A stretch of 44,398 nt of DNA from JAAYZB01 sp035379945 (GTDB lineage Bacteria; Bacillota_I; Bacilli_A; Izemoplasmatales; Hujiaoplasmataceae), in the NCBI GenBank assembly GCA_035379945.1, contig DAOSWG010000011.1, positions 1 to 44,398 of the forward strand. The letters are read 5' to 3'. Shown here in pieces: positions 7,583 through 14,878 of the stretch. The position numbers were made by a program, and so were the translations under genes. A model generated the notes under the pieces. The model saw nothing but the letters and a program-made list of their open reading frames with translations. It did no database searches and was not told where the DNA came from. How positions within the stretch are numbered: the stretch's first letter is position 1; each line of letters opens with the position of its first letter.

Positions 7583-8016
7583 TTGTCGTCATGCAAGAAA
7601 ATTAAACCAAGCATTTAATGTTGCTTCCGTAAGAGTTCGTTTAATCAAATAATGAGTGTGCTAATATATATAAGTTAAATTACTCTCATGAGTATTAATT
7701 TGAGAAAAAAACCAAAAAAATATGTTACTTTGGTATTGTAGATGGTTTTCAACCATGTAAAGGTAAACATATTTTAGCGGATTTTGATGTTTCTTTAATG
7801 CACACAAGGTCGATTTTGCAAGCAATATAGTTTTTTCAACGCATATCGAAAGCGTTTCGTTGTTGACATTGAAATAAGATTCTTGATCATAAAGGATTCA
7901 CATGACTTTTAGTGAGAAATATGAATGTTGTTTACATTTTGTATTTCGATTTTCCCTTGTTGAATACAGAAAGTGATGATATAATTACATCAATTAAATC
8001 ATAGGAGGAAAATATA
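7583..8016. other. 434-bp intergenic region at the composition boundary
   Basis: No convincing gene. It marks the change from AT-rich accessory DNA to the GC-richer block. A short frame without a start (about 7574-7651, RHARKLNQAFNVASVRVRLI) may be a gene scrap. A 13-bp palindrome CGAAAGCGTTTCG at 7847-7859 resembles a LacI/CcpA-type operator but departs from the cre consensus. A TTGACA lies at about 7864-7869 without a clear -10. No obvious attachment repeat was found. Confidence 0.5.
7957..7985 (+). promoter_or_regulatory. Promoter of the zinc-ribbon gene pair
   Basis: TTGTTG (7957-7962), a 17-bp spacer and TATAAT (7980-7985), 31 bp upstream of the first zinc-ribbon start and its AGGAGG site. 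Matches the housekeeping consensus well. Confidence 0.65.
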
Positions 8017-8313
8017 ATGCCATTTTGCCCGAAATGCGGTGCCGAAGTAAAAGAAAATCAAGATGTTTGCTTGTCATGCGGAACCGCCATTAGTAAGAAC
8101 GCTACATCAATTGTTTCTGAAGAAGGATCAACAACCGGATGGGGAGTTTTGGGATTTTTCTTTCCCCTTATTGGCCTTATTCTATACTTGGTCTGGAAGA
8201 CTGACAAACCGAAAGCTGCCAAGTCTGCCGGAAAAGGCGCTTTGATCGGTGTCATAGCCGGATTTGTTTTGGGAATTCTCGAAGCGATAATTGTAATAGC
8301 AGCAGGAATCTAA
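8017..8313 (+). CDS. Zinc-ribbon membrane protein 1
   Basis: 98 residues after a strong AGGAGG site. It opens with a zinc ribbon of two CxxC knuckles (MPFCPKCGAEVKENQDVCLS followed by CG), then a short linker and two hydrophobic segments at about residues 44-62 (WGVLGFFFPLIGLILYLVW) and 74-98. The order zinc ribbon, linker, W...L-P-GLILYLVW-x-x-x-KP-x-x-AKSAGKGAL is typical of small zinc_ribbon/DUF-type membrane proteins of Bacillota. The role is unknown; binding of zinc is inferred from the four Cys. It is paralogous to the next gene, and the two are probably co-transcribed. Confidence 0.85.
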   Translation: MPFCPKCGAEVKENQDVCLSCGTAISKNATSIVSEEGSTTGWGVLGFFFPLIGLILYLVWKTDKPKAAKSAGKGALIGVIAGFVLGILEAIIVIAAGI

Positions 8314-8358
8314 TCAATAAGAAAAGCCATACAATTATTTTGAAGGATGTGATATTTA

Positions 8359-8676
8359 ATGCCATATTGCTCAAATTGCGGAGCCGAACTCAAAGACGGT
8401 CAGCAAGTCTGCCTGTCCTGTGGTACCTTTGTTAAAACCAACAAGGCGAATCCAAAAGCCATTGATGACGGGAAAACGGATGCCGGATTTTTCCTGATCG
8501 GATTTTTCGTTCCGTTGGCAGGATTGATTCTTTATTTGCTTTGGCGTGAAGAAAAGCCAAAAGAAGGACGTTCAGCCGGAAAGGGAGCCTTGGTTAGTGT
8601 GATCGTGTCCGCTGCCCTTGGAATTCTTTGGATCGTCATTATGTTGCTCGTATTTCCTTTTGCATTTGGAATTTAA
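8359..8676 (+). CDS. Zinc-ribbon membrane protein 2
   Basis: 105 residues, tandem paralogue of the preceding gene: CSNCGAELKDGQQVCLSCGT, a polar linker, FFLIGFFVPLAGLILYLLW as the first membrane segment (about 48-67), RSAGKGALVSVI and a second membrane segment to the end. All four zinc-ligand Cys are kept. The start follows GAAGGATGTGA. The two share the post-helix motif KP-x-x-x-x-SAGKGAL, so both probably insert the same way with the ribbon in the cytoplasm. A terminator follows. Confidence 0.85.
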   Translation: MPYCSNCGAELKDGQQVCLSCGTFVKTNKANPKAIDDGKTDAGFFLIGFFVPLAGLILYLLWREEKPKEGRSAGKGALVSVIVSAALGILWIVIMLLVFPFAFGI

Positions 8677-8698
8677 CAAGCATAACGTATATTTGGAA

Positions 8699-8730
8699 AA
8701 GCATTCTGCGAAGAATGCTTTTTTATTTTT
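8699..8730 (+). terminator. Terminator of the zinc-ribbon pair
   Basis: AAGCATTC (8699-8706) pairs with GAATGCTT (8713-8720) around a six-base loop and runs into a T-rich tract. Confidence 0.85.
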
Positions 8731-8764
8731 CTGAAAAGAAAACAATTGAAATGCAATGAAAAAG

Positions 8765-8792
8765 ACGATGTAAGCGAAAAGGCTTACATCGT
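8765..8792. promoter_or_regulatory. 11-bp inverted repeat, cre-like, upstream of tnaA
   Basis: ACGATGTAAGC (8765-8775) and GCTTACATCGT (8782-8792) are perfect inverted repeats separated by GAAAAG. The left half reads ATGTAAGCGAAAAGG, one position off the CcpA cre consensus. It lies just upstream of a TATAAT (8819-8824). No T-run follows on the plus strand, so an operator is at least as likely as a second terminator. Read on the minus strand it is followed by CTTTTTCATT. Confidence 0.4.
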
Positions 8793-9002
8793 GGTGAAAA
8801 AAGCAACCTTGTTTATGTTATAATAGTAATGCGAAAAGGAATTATCTTTCTTCCCCTGGAGCCGCTTTTTCAATGACATGGATCTTGCCGGGCGAGGAAA
8901 ACAAAACGCCAAAGCGTAAATCATCGGATTGATTACGGCTTTTTTCGATTGCCGGAACCCTGATGAAATCAATAATACCTCAAAATGAAAGGAAGCAATA
9001 AC
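8793..9002 (+). other. tnaA leader region with two tiny ORFs
   Basis: A -10-like TATAAT at 8819-8824 (poor -35) would give an mRNA leader of about 170 nt. It contains a 15-codon ORF (8829-8876, no Trp) overlapping a 19-codon ORF (8873-8932) that begins MTW and ends in SSD. The second has a weak GGAG at long spacing. The tryptophan codon near the start is worth noting because tnaC leaders control tryptophanase elsewhere, but it does not resemble E. coli TnaC. Confidence 0.25.
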
Positions 9003-10388
9003 GTGCAGAAAAAAATCATTGTCCCGCCTTACAAAATCAAGATGGTCGAACCAATCCACATCATCGATAAAAAAACGAGGATGGAAAGATTGGAAAAAGC
9101 CGGATACAATCCGTTCAAACTAAGAAGCGAAGATGTATTCATCGATTTGCTTACAGATTCCGGAACCGGAGCCATGAGTCAATTCCAATGGGCGGCTCTG
9201 ATGCAAGGCGACGAGGCATATGCCGGATCGTCCAGCTTTTACCGTTTGGAAAAAACAGTCAAGGAAATCACCGGATACGAATATGTGATGCCCGCCCATC
9301 AGGGAAGAGGAGCTGAACAGGTTGTATTACCGGAACTCGTCAAACATCCCGGGATGGTATTCATCAGCAATATCCATTTTGACACTACCAGAGCGCATGT
9401 GGAACTTGCAAATGCCAGGGCTGTCGATACGGTCATTCCCGAATGTTACGATCTTGACAAGTGGTTGCCATTCAAAGGCAATTTCGATCTGAATCTTTTG
9501 GAAGAAGCCATAAAGGAACATAAGCCGGAAAATGTTGCCGGCATAATTATGACGATTACCAACAACTCGGCCGGCGGCGAACCGGTTTCCATGGAAAACA
9601 TGAAGGCCGTAAGAAAAATCGCTGACAAATACAACATAACGGTTTTGATCGACGGAGCCAGATACGCCGAGAACGCTTATTTCATCCAGCAACGCGAAAA
9701 AGGATATGAACACAAAACGATCAGGGAAATCGCCCGAGAACAATTTGATCAGGCCGATATTTTCATGATGAGTTCCAAAAAAGACGGTCTAGTCAATATC
9801 GGCGGCTTGATTGCAATCAGAAACGATGTCGATTTGTTCCTCCGTTGCCAGACCAGAATCGTGCCTATGGAAGGTTTTCCCACATATGGTGGCTTGGCCG
9901 GCAGAGACATGGACGCCTTGGCGGTCGGATTGAACGAAGCCTTGGAAGAAGATTATCTAGCCTACAGAATCGCGGAAATCGAATATCTAGGAGAACGTCT
10001 GCAGGAGCAAGGAATCCCGATCCAGCATCCTACCGGCGGACATGCGGTTTTTGTTGATTGCGGCGCCATATGTCCCCAGATTCCTTATGATCAGTTTCCG
10101 GCCCAAGCCGTTTGCAACGAACTGTATATCGAGGGCGGCGTTCGCGGGGTCGAAATAGGTTCATTGTTATTGGGACGCGATCCCGATACCGGAAAAAATC
10201 TGAAAGCGGGGAAGGAATTCCTTCGTTTGGCCATACCGAGAAGAACATATACTTTGGAACATTTCGATTATGTTAGCGAGGCGTTCGGCAAGGTATACAG
10301 GAAAAGAGCGGAAATCAAAGGACTTGAATTTGTCTATGAACCACCAATTTTGAGACATTTCAACGCTAAGTTCAAACCGGTGGAATAA
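9003..10388 (+). CDS. tnaA: Tryptophanase (tryptophan indole-lyase)
   Basis: A PLP enzyme that splits tryptophan into indole, pyruvate and ammonia. The start is taken as GTG 9003, seven bases after GGAAG; the in-frame ATG at 8985 lies upstream of that site. The 461 aa match family length. Visible motifs: DLLTDSGTGAMSQFQWAALM, PAHQGRGAEQ, a PLP-lysine motif SSKKDGLVNIGG, YGGLAGRDM, PTGGHAVF, DQFPAQA and LRLAIPRRTYT. Tyrosine phenol-lyase is the close alternative. The segment GVRGVEIGSLLLGRDP carries Ile where phenol-lyases have the substrate-binding Arg, and FDTTRAHVE also follows tryptophanase, which decides the call. It lies 13 bp before arcA and probably shares its transcript, giving two amino-acid-degrading enzymes that release ammonia. 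Confidence 0.9.
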   Translation: MQKKIIVPPYKIKMVEPIHIIDKKTRMERLEKAGYNPFKLRSEDVFIDLLTDSGTGAMSQFQWAALMQGDEAYAGSSSFYRLEKTVKEITGYEYVMPAHQGRGAEQVVLPELVKHPGMVFISNIHFDTTRAHVELANARAVDTVIPECYDLDKWLPFKGNFDLNLLEEAIKEHKPENVAGIIMTITNNSAGGEPVSMENMKAVRKIADKYNITVLIDGARYAENAYFIQQREKGYEHKTIREIAREQFDQADIFMMSSKKDGLVNIGGLIAIRNDVDLFLRCQTRIVPMEGFPTYGGLAGRDMDALAVGLNEALEEDYLAYRIAEIEYLGERLQEQGIPIQHPTGGHAVFVDCGAICPQIPYDQFPAQAVCNELYIEGGVRGVEIGSLLLGRDPDTGKNLKAGKEFLRLAIPRRTYTLEHFDYVSEAFGKVYRKRAEIKGLEFVYEPPILRHFNAKFKPVE

Positions 10389-10401
10389 GGGAGGTATTTT
10401 T

Positions 10402-11625
10402 GTGGATACATTGCATGTGACGAGCGAAACCGGAACATTAAAGAAGGTTCTTTTGCATCGTCCAGGCAGGGAACTTGAGAATTTGACTCCGATATGGTTG
10501 GACCAATTGTTGTTCGATGACATACCCTGGTTGGACCTGGCGAGAAAGGAACACGCCCGGTTCGCGGATATATTCCGGAAAAACGGGGTGGAAGTCTTGT
10601 ATCTTGCCGACCTTGTCAGCGAAGCCCTTGATAGCGAAGCGTCGATCAAGGAAAATTTCATCGCCCAGTTTTTGGATGAAGCCAATGTGACAAGCGACAC
10701 TTTGAAACAAGTATTGCATGATTATCTTTCTTCATTTAAGAATACCAAGGATATGGTTGAACAAACGATGGCCGGAATCCGTAAATCGGAGGTTCCCAAT
10801 TTCGTCAAACGCACGTTGTCGGATTATATCCGCGATTATCCGTTCGTCACCGATCCGATGCCGAATCTTTATTTCACCAGGGATCCATTTACCGTGATCG
10901 GAAACGGGGTTGCCATCAGCCACATGTATACCCAGACAAGGAGCCGAGAAACCATTTACGGCGATTATATTTTCAAATATCATCCGGTTTACGGAATGGG
11001 AAGAAATCCAATGTACTATCAAAGAAACGATCTGTCGACGATAGAAGGCGGAGACATTTTGGTTCTGAATGAAAAAACACTGGCCGTCGGAGTTAGCCAA
11101 AGGACGCATCCGGCCGCCATCGAAAAACTGGCGAAGAATCTTTTCTACAATAATCCGACCAAATTTGAAACCATCATCGCTTTCGACATACCGAAAAGTC
11201 GTTCGTTCATGCATTTAGATACGGTATTCACACAAGTCGATATCGACAAATTTCTGGTTCATCAGGAAGTCAAAAGAACCATGAAGGCATATGAACTTAC
11301 AAAAAACAAGAATCGAGAAGGCAAACTAACAGTCATCCCGATCGAACAGAAACTTGATGCGATTTTGGAAAAATACATCGGGATTCCCGTCACCTTGATT
11401 CCCTGCGGCGGCGACGATGTGGTGTCATCCGCCAGAGAACAATGGAACGACGGAGCCAACACCATCGTCTTGCGTCCGGGAGAAGTGATAGTATACGAAC
11501 GAAATCATATCACGAACGAAACCCTGAAAAGACACGGAGTCAAAGTTCATGTAACTCCTTCCAGCGAATTGTCCCGCGGGAGGGGAGGACCACGTTGTAT
11601 GAGCATGCCTTTCTTCCGTGAGTGA
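10402..11625 (+). CDS. arcA: Arginine deiminase
   Basis: Hydrolyses arginine to citrulline and ammonia, the first step of the ADI pathway. GTG start after AAGGGAGG at good spacing. 407 aa, as expected. Family motifs in order: LHRPGRELENLTP near the N terminus, FDDIPWL, NLYFTRDPFTVIGNGVAIS, EGGDILVLNE, FMHLDTVFT and the C-terminal catalytic-Cys loop GRGGPRCMSMPFFRE. All recognisable catalytic elements are present, so the enzyme should be active. No arcB, arcC or arginine/ornithine antiporter gene is in this window, so the ATP-yielding steps must be elsewhere or absent. It sits 13 bp after tnaA and ends at a strong terminator. Confidence 0.96.
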   Translation: MDTLHVTSETGTLKKVLLHRPGRELENLTPIWLDQLLFDDIPWLDLARKEHARFADIFRKNGVEVLYLADLVSEALDSEASIKENFIAQFLDEANVTSDTLKQVLHDYLSSFKNTKDMVEQTMAGIRKSEVPNFVKRTLSDYIRDYPFVTDPMPNLYFTRDPFTVIGNGVAISHMYTQTRSRETIYGDYIFKYHPVYGMGRNPMYYQRNDLSTIEGGDILVLNEKTLAVGVSQRTHPAAIEKLAKNLFYNNPTKFETIIAFDIPKSRSFMHLDTVFTQVDIDKFLVHQEVKRTMKAYELTKNKNREGKLTVIPIEQKLDAILEKYIGIPVTLIPCGGDDVVSSAREQWNDGANTIVLRPGEVIVYERNHITNETLKRHGVKVHVTPSSELSRGRGGPRCMSMPFFRE

Positions 11626-11637
11626 GCAGATAATACA

Positions 11638-11662
11638 AAGTCCGGAGTTCCGGACTTTTTTA
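11638..11662 (+). terminator. Terminator after arcA
   Basis: AAGTCCGGA (11638-11646) pairs with TCCGGACTT (11649-11657), followed by T residues. Nine perfect pairs. Confidence 0.9.
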
Positions 11663-11670
11663 TCTCCGTA

Positions 11671-11699
11671 TTGTTTGAACGCTGAAAGCATGGTATCAT
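11671..11699 (+). promoter_or_regulatory. Promoter of the ABC exporter operon
   Basis: TTGTTT (11671-11676), 17-bp spacer, TATCAT (11694-11699), 36 bp before the ATP-binding protein start. Confidence 0.5.
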
Positions 11700-11735
11700 A
11701 TCTTTGAACTGCAGGTTGCATCACGGGAGGTCATT

Positions 11736-12410
11736 ATGTCGCACGTGGAAGTAGTGGGTGTATCAAAGGATTACTGGAATCAGAATATCTCCACCAAAGC
11801 CTTGAACAACGTTTCCTTAAAAATCGAAAAAGGTGATTTTTGTTTGATTGTCGGGCCATCAGGATCAGGGAAGTCAACTTTGCTTTATGTCATGAGTGGA
11901 CTAACGGAACCGTCATCCGGAGATGTGCAGATTAGCGGCAAAAGCATCAAAGGAATATCAAGCGAAAAAATGGCTGAAATCAGAAGAGAAGAATTTGGCT
12001 TCGTCTTTCAGTTCTTCAATTTGATTCCCAATTTGAACGTGCTTGACAATGTGATGTTGCCACAAGTGATCGGACATCACATTGATGAGAACAGAGCTTT
12101 AGAGGTATTAAGGATCGTAGGAATGGCCGAATTCAAGGATAGATTCCCGGACCAGTTATCCGGCGGCATGCGCCAAAAAGTTGCCATTGCCAGGGCGATC
12201 GTCAATGAACCCGGGCTTTTGTTTGCGGACGAACCGACCGGAAATCTCGATCAGAAAAGCGGACGCGAAATAATGGAGCTTTTGCAGAAACTTAATCATA
12301 CGAACGGGATCACAGTGGTGGTTGTCACGCACAATCCCGACCACCTTATTTACGGATCCAGGAAAGTCGAATTACTGGATGGAGTCGTAACAAGCGATGA
12401 AAAGCTTTAA
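11736..12410 (+). CDS. ABC transporter ATP-binding protein (MacB/LolD type)
   Basis: 224-aa nucleotide-binding subunit that would power the FtsX-type permease next door. Walker A GPSGSGKST at about residues 40-48, Q-loop FVFQFFNLIPNLNV, signature LSGGMRQKVAIARAI, Walker B LLFADEPTG and the H-loop VVVTHN are all intact. The spacing and the NLIP segment place it in the MacB/LolD/FtsE-like class used for extracytoplasmic work or peptide/lipid export rather than nutrient import. ATG after GGGAGG. It overlaps the permease start by 14 bp, so the two are translated together. Confidence 0.92.
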   Translation: MSHVEVVGVSKDYWNQNISTKALNNVSLKIEKGDFCLIVGPSGSGKSTLLYVMSGLTEPSSGDVQISGKSIKGISSEKMAEIRREEFGFVFQFFNLIPNLNVLDNVMLPQVIGHHIDENRALEVLRIVGMAEFKDRFPDQLSGGMRQKVAIARAIVNEPGLLFADEPTGNLDQKSGREIMELLQKLNHTNGITVVVVTHNPDHLIYGSRKVELLDGVVTSDEKL

Positions 12411-14868
12411 GTTCAAACTTCGTTTTGCTTTTTCCAATATATGGAAAAATATCGGGAATTCGCTGTCTTTCGTGCTTTCTTTCGCTTTGGTCGCTTTGTT
12501 TGCTTTGTTGCTATCGAATGTGTTTTCGGTATCAAGACAAGCATTGTACTACCAATCCATAGAAAAATACGGAGATATTGATGTTGTTGTTACTTACGAC
12601 GAGGATGCGTCTTCTAGAATTGTAAATCGGCGTTCTATGACCGAAGAATATGCCGTTTATGTTGATAAGGCATATAGCTTTTTCAATCTTTCGGTAGTGG
12701 CAGAAACGGCTTCCGACACCTTCTATGTCGATGTTATGTCAGCGAATACATCCGAATTTGAATTATTGGTCGACACGGAACTGGGGTATGTGGGAGATAC
12801 CGATGCGGTAATTACCGAAACCATGGCCAAAAAGTATGATTTACAGGTCGGAAACGACCTGACAATGTATCTGTTGGGACAGACATATACCTATGAAATA
12901 ATTCGAATCATACCTGACGAAGGGCTATTTTGCGGGAATTCCGTATTTGTGGACAAAACCAAAATTCTTGATGAGTTTCTTGGTCTTCCCCAACTAGACA
13001 ATTTGGGTAATACGCTCTATATTTGCCTTGAAAATGATATCGAATGTGACGATTTTATTGCCATGATCGAAGCGAATCCGCAGTATTCCGACTATCTTAT
13101 TTATGCTTCCGTCGATCAAAATCTGATAAATACCAGAGCGACGCGAATGTCTTCCATCCTGTTCGGGATCGGTGTGCTTCTGGCGGTGGCTCTCGTCATG
13201 GTCATGCACTCGCTTTTTCCGTTGATCGCCGCCAAACTGAGAAGCCAATACGGAACAATAGTCTCTTTGGGCGGCAGTGGTAAATTTATATTGCCGGTAT
13301 GGCTTGTCGAATTAGCGGTATATTTTTTGATCGGTGGCCTAATAGGGCTGTTTTCCAGCTTTTTGATATTTCAATACGTTGCTCATACATATGGAATTGA
13401 ACACATGATAAAGCTTGATTTCTTAATGAGTTTCATAGCTTTTCTGGTTTTAGGCGTATTGATGCTGGCTGAAGGGTATGTCAATTACCGGAAGATCGTA
13501 AGAACTGATCCGATAAGTCTTAGTTTCAATAAGCGATATGAAAAACAGCATTTGTATGGACTATTGATTCCGATCACGTTTCTGGTTGTGATCCTCGTAA
13601 TGGTATTCAAACCTTTCACCTCGGCCTGGAACAGTTTGGCAATCGTTGTCTTTTCTCTGATGTTTGCGTTTCTGTCGATTTCCGCAACTGTAAGCAACAT
13701 ATCCCGCAGTATCAAAAAGCATAGACCAAAAAACCTGTTCGGTTATTTTAACAACACATACTTGGGTGATAATATCCATATTCACCGTTCACTCAAAACC
13801 TTGCTTATATCGATTTTGATCATCGTGATGTCATTGTCTGTGCGGGAATTTATCTTTGATGAAACCGCCAAAGCGAATGAGGCTTTCCTGTTTGATTATG
13901 CTCTTGTCAATATTTTTGATTATAGTGACGATCTGAAGCAGGAAATATTGGATGACTATCCTGTCGAAATGGCTGATGAAGCATTGTTCTATCAAAACGT
14001 GTACATCAATTTTTCTGAAGAAGAAAACCAAGAAACGAATGTCAAAATCAGTTACTTCGTTTCGATCGATCCGGACATGTTTAATTCTTATTTCCGGTTC
14101 GGGTTCGAAGGAATAAATACATTATCTTCGCTTCCAAACGACAGGGTATATGTCGTCATTCCTAAAAACTATTCCCAGACTTACAATCTGTCCTCCGGCG
14201 ATACCGTGGAACTTGACATCGGTCCTTCACATGATCCCGTCACAGCGGTGATAGCCGGTTTCCTTGATACTAACTATGAAGGAATAGTTTATTCCAACTT
14301 GATGATGGTGGCCGGACACGAGACAGATTACAATGTCAACAGCATGCTTATCAGAGCCGAAAACGCGGAAGATATTTTCCGGGAACTATCTATCGATTAC
14401 GGCGAAGAGATGTATTATGTGCTGGATATGGACGAAGTGATCGGAGAAGTGGAATCGGAAGTTACGACGGCCGGGAATCTGTTTCTTGTGTTGACGGCGG
14501 TATTGGTCGCGTGTTTCATGATCATCATCGTAAACGATACCTTGCTTGTGTATTATTCTTTAGAAAAGGATTTGGCAAGATTGAAAGCGATCGGAGTTGG
14601 AAAAAAGGACATCATGTTCTCGCTTCTTACGGAAGCCGCGCTTACCATGGCGATCGTTTGCGTCTTTGTACTTTTGGAAACAATGGTACTTACAGCATAT
14701 TTGCCGAAAGTGATGTTGTTCTTCCATTATTATAAAGAAGTCGTTCCGAGCGGTTTCACTCTCATGCTGGGGTTGATTCTCGGATTTGCATCTTATGTTT
14801 TCGGATACTTTTTGTACTATCGTAAAATAATCCACACCGATATAATGACGGAAATGCGGATCGAATAA
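12397..14868 (+). CDS. FtsX-like ABC permease (823 aa)
   Basis: Large permease with two FtsX-type halves. An N-terminal membrane segment (about 13-35) is followed by an extracytoplasmic domain of about 210 residues. Then come clustered helices at roughly 253-435 and one near 465, a second extracytoplasmic domain of about 200 residues, and three C-terminal helices at about 690-715, 745-770 and 780-803. The stretch LARLKAIGVGKKDIM before the last helices is the usual FtsX-domain coupling region. Family knowledge: such permeases with MacB-like ATPases act as mechanotransducers or export peptides, lipoproteins or antibiotics. The substrate cannot be read from sequence. The lipoprotein gene 10 bp downstream may be the external partner. 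Confidence 0.88.
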   Translation: MKSFKFKLRFAFSNIWKNIGNSLSFVLSFALVALFALLLSNVFSVSRQALYYQSIEKYGDIDVVVTYDEDASSRIVNRRSMTEEYAVYVDKAYSFFNLSVVAETASDTFYVDVMSANTSEFELLVDTELGYVGDTDAVITETMAKKYDLQVGNDLTMYLLGQTYTYEIIRIIPDEGLFCGNSVFVDKTKILDEFLGLPQLDNLGNTLYICLENDIECDDFIAMIEANPQYSDYLIYASVDQNLINTRATRMSSILFGIGVLLAVALVMVMHSLFPLIAAKLRSQYGTIVSLGGSGKFILPVWLVELAVYFLIGGLIGLFSSFLIFQYVAHTYGIEHMIKLDFLMSFIAFLVLGVLMLAEGYVNYRKIVRTDPISLSFNKRYEKQHLYGLLIPITFLVVILVMVFKPFTSAWNSLAIVVFSLMFAFLSISATVSNISRSIKKHRPKNLFGYFNNTYLGDNIHIHRSLKTLLISILIIVMSLSVREFIFDETAKANEAFLFDYALVNIFDYSDDLKQEILDDYPVEMADEALFYQNVYINFSEEENQETNVKISYFVSIDPDMFNSYFRFGFEGINTLSSLPNDRVYVVIPKNYSQTYNLSSGDTVELDIGPSHDPVTAVIAGFLDTNYEGIVYSNLMMVAGHETDYNVNSMLIRAENAEDIFRELSIDYGEEMYYVLDMDEVIGEVESEVTTAGNLFLVLTAVLVACFMIIIVNDTLLVYYSLEKDLARLKAIGVGKKDIMFSLLTEAALTMAIVCVFVLLETMVLTAYLPKVMLFFHYYKEVVPSGFTLMLGLILGFASYVFGYFLYYRKIIHTDIMTEMRIE

Positions 14869-14878
14869 GGAGGAATAT

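Noticed and set aside
7847..7859. CcpA cre site at the palindrome CGAAAGCGTTTCG
   Set aside because: It differs from the cre consensus at two fixed positions and no promoter is clearly placed beside it; mentioned only as a palindrome.
8793..9002. T-box riboswitch before tnaA
   Set aside because: No T-box sequence or terminator/antiterminator pair is visible, and a T-box would be expected on biosynthetic rather than catabolic tryptophan genes.
9003..10388. Tyrosine phenol-lyase
   Set aside because: The segment GVRGVEIGS has Ile at the position of the phenol-lyase substrate-binding Arg and matches tryptophanase.
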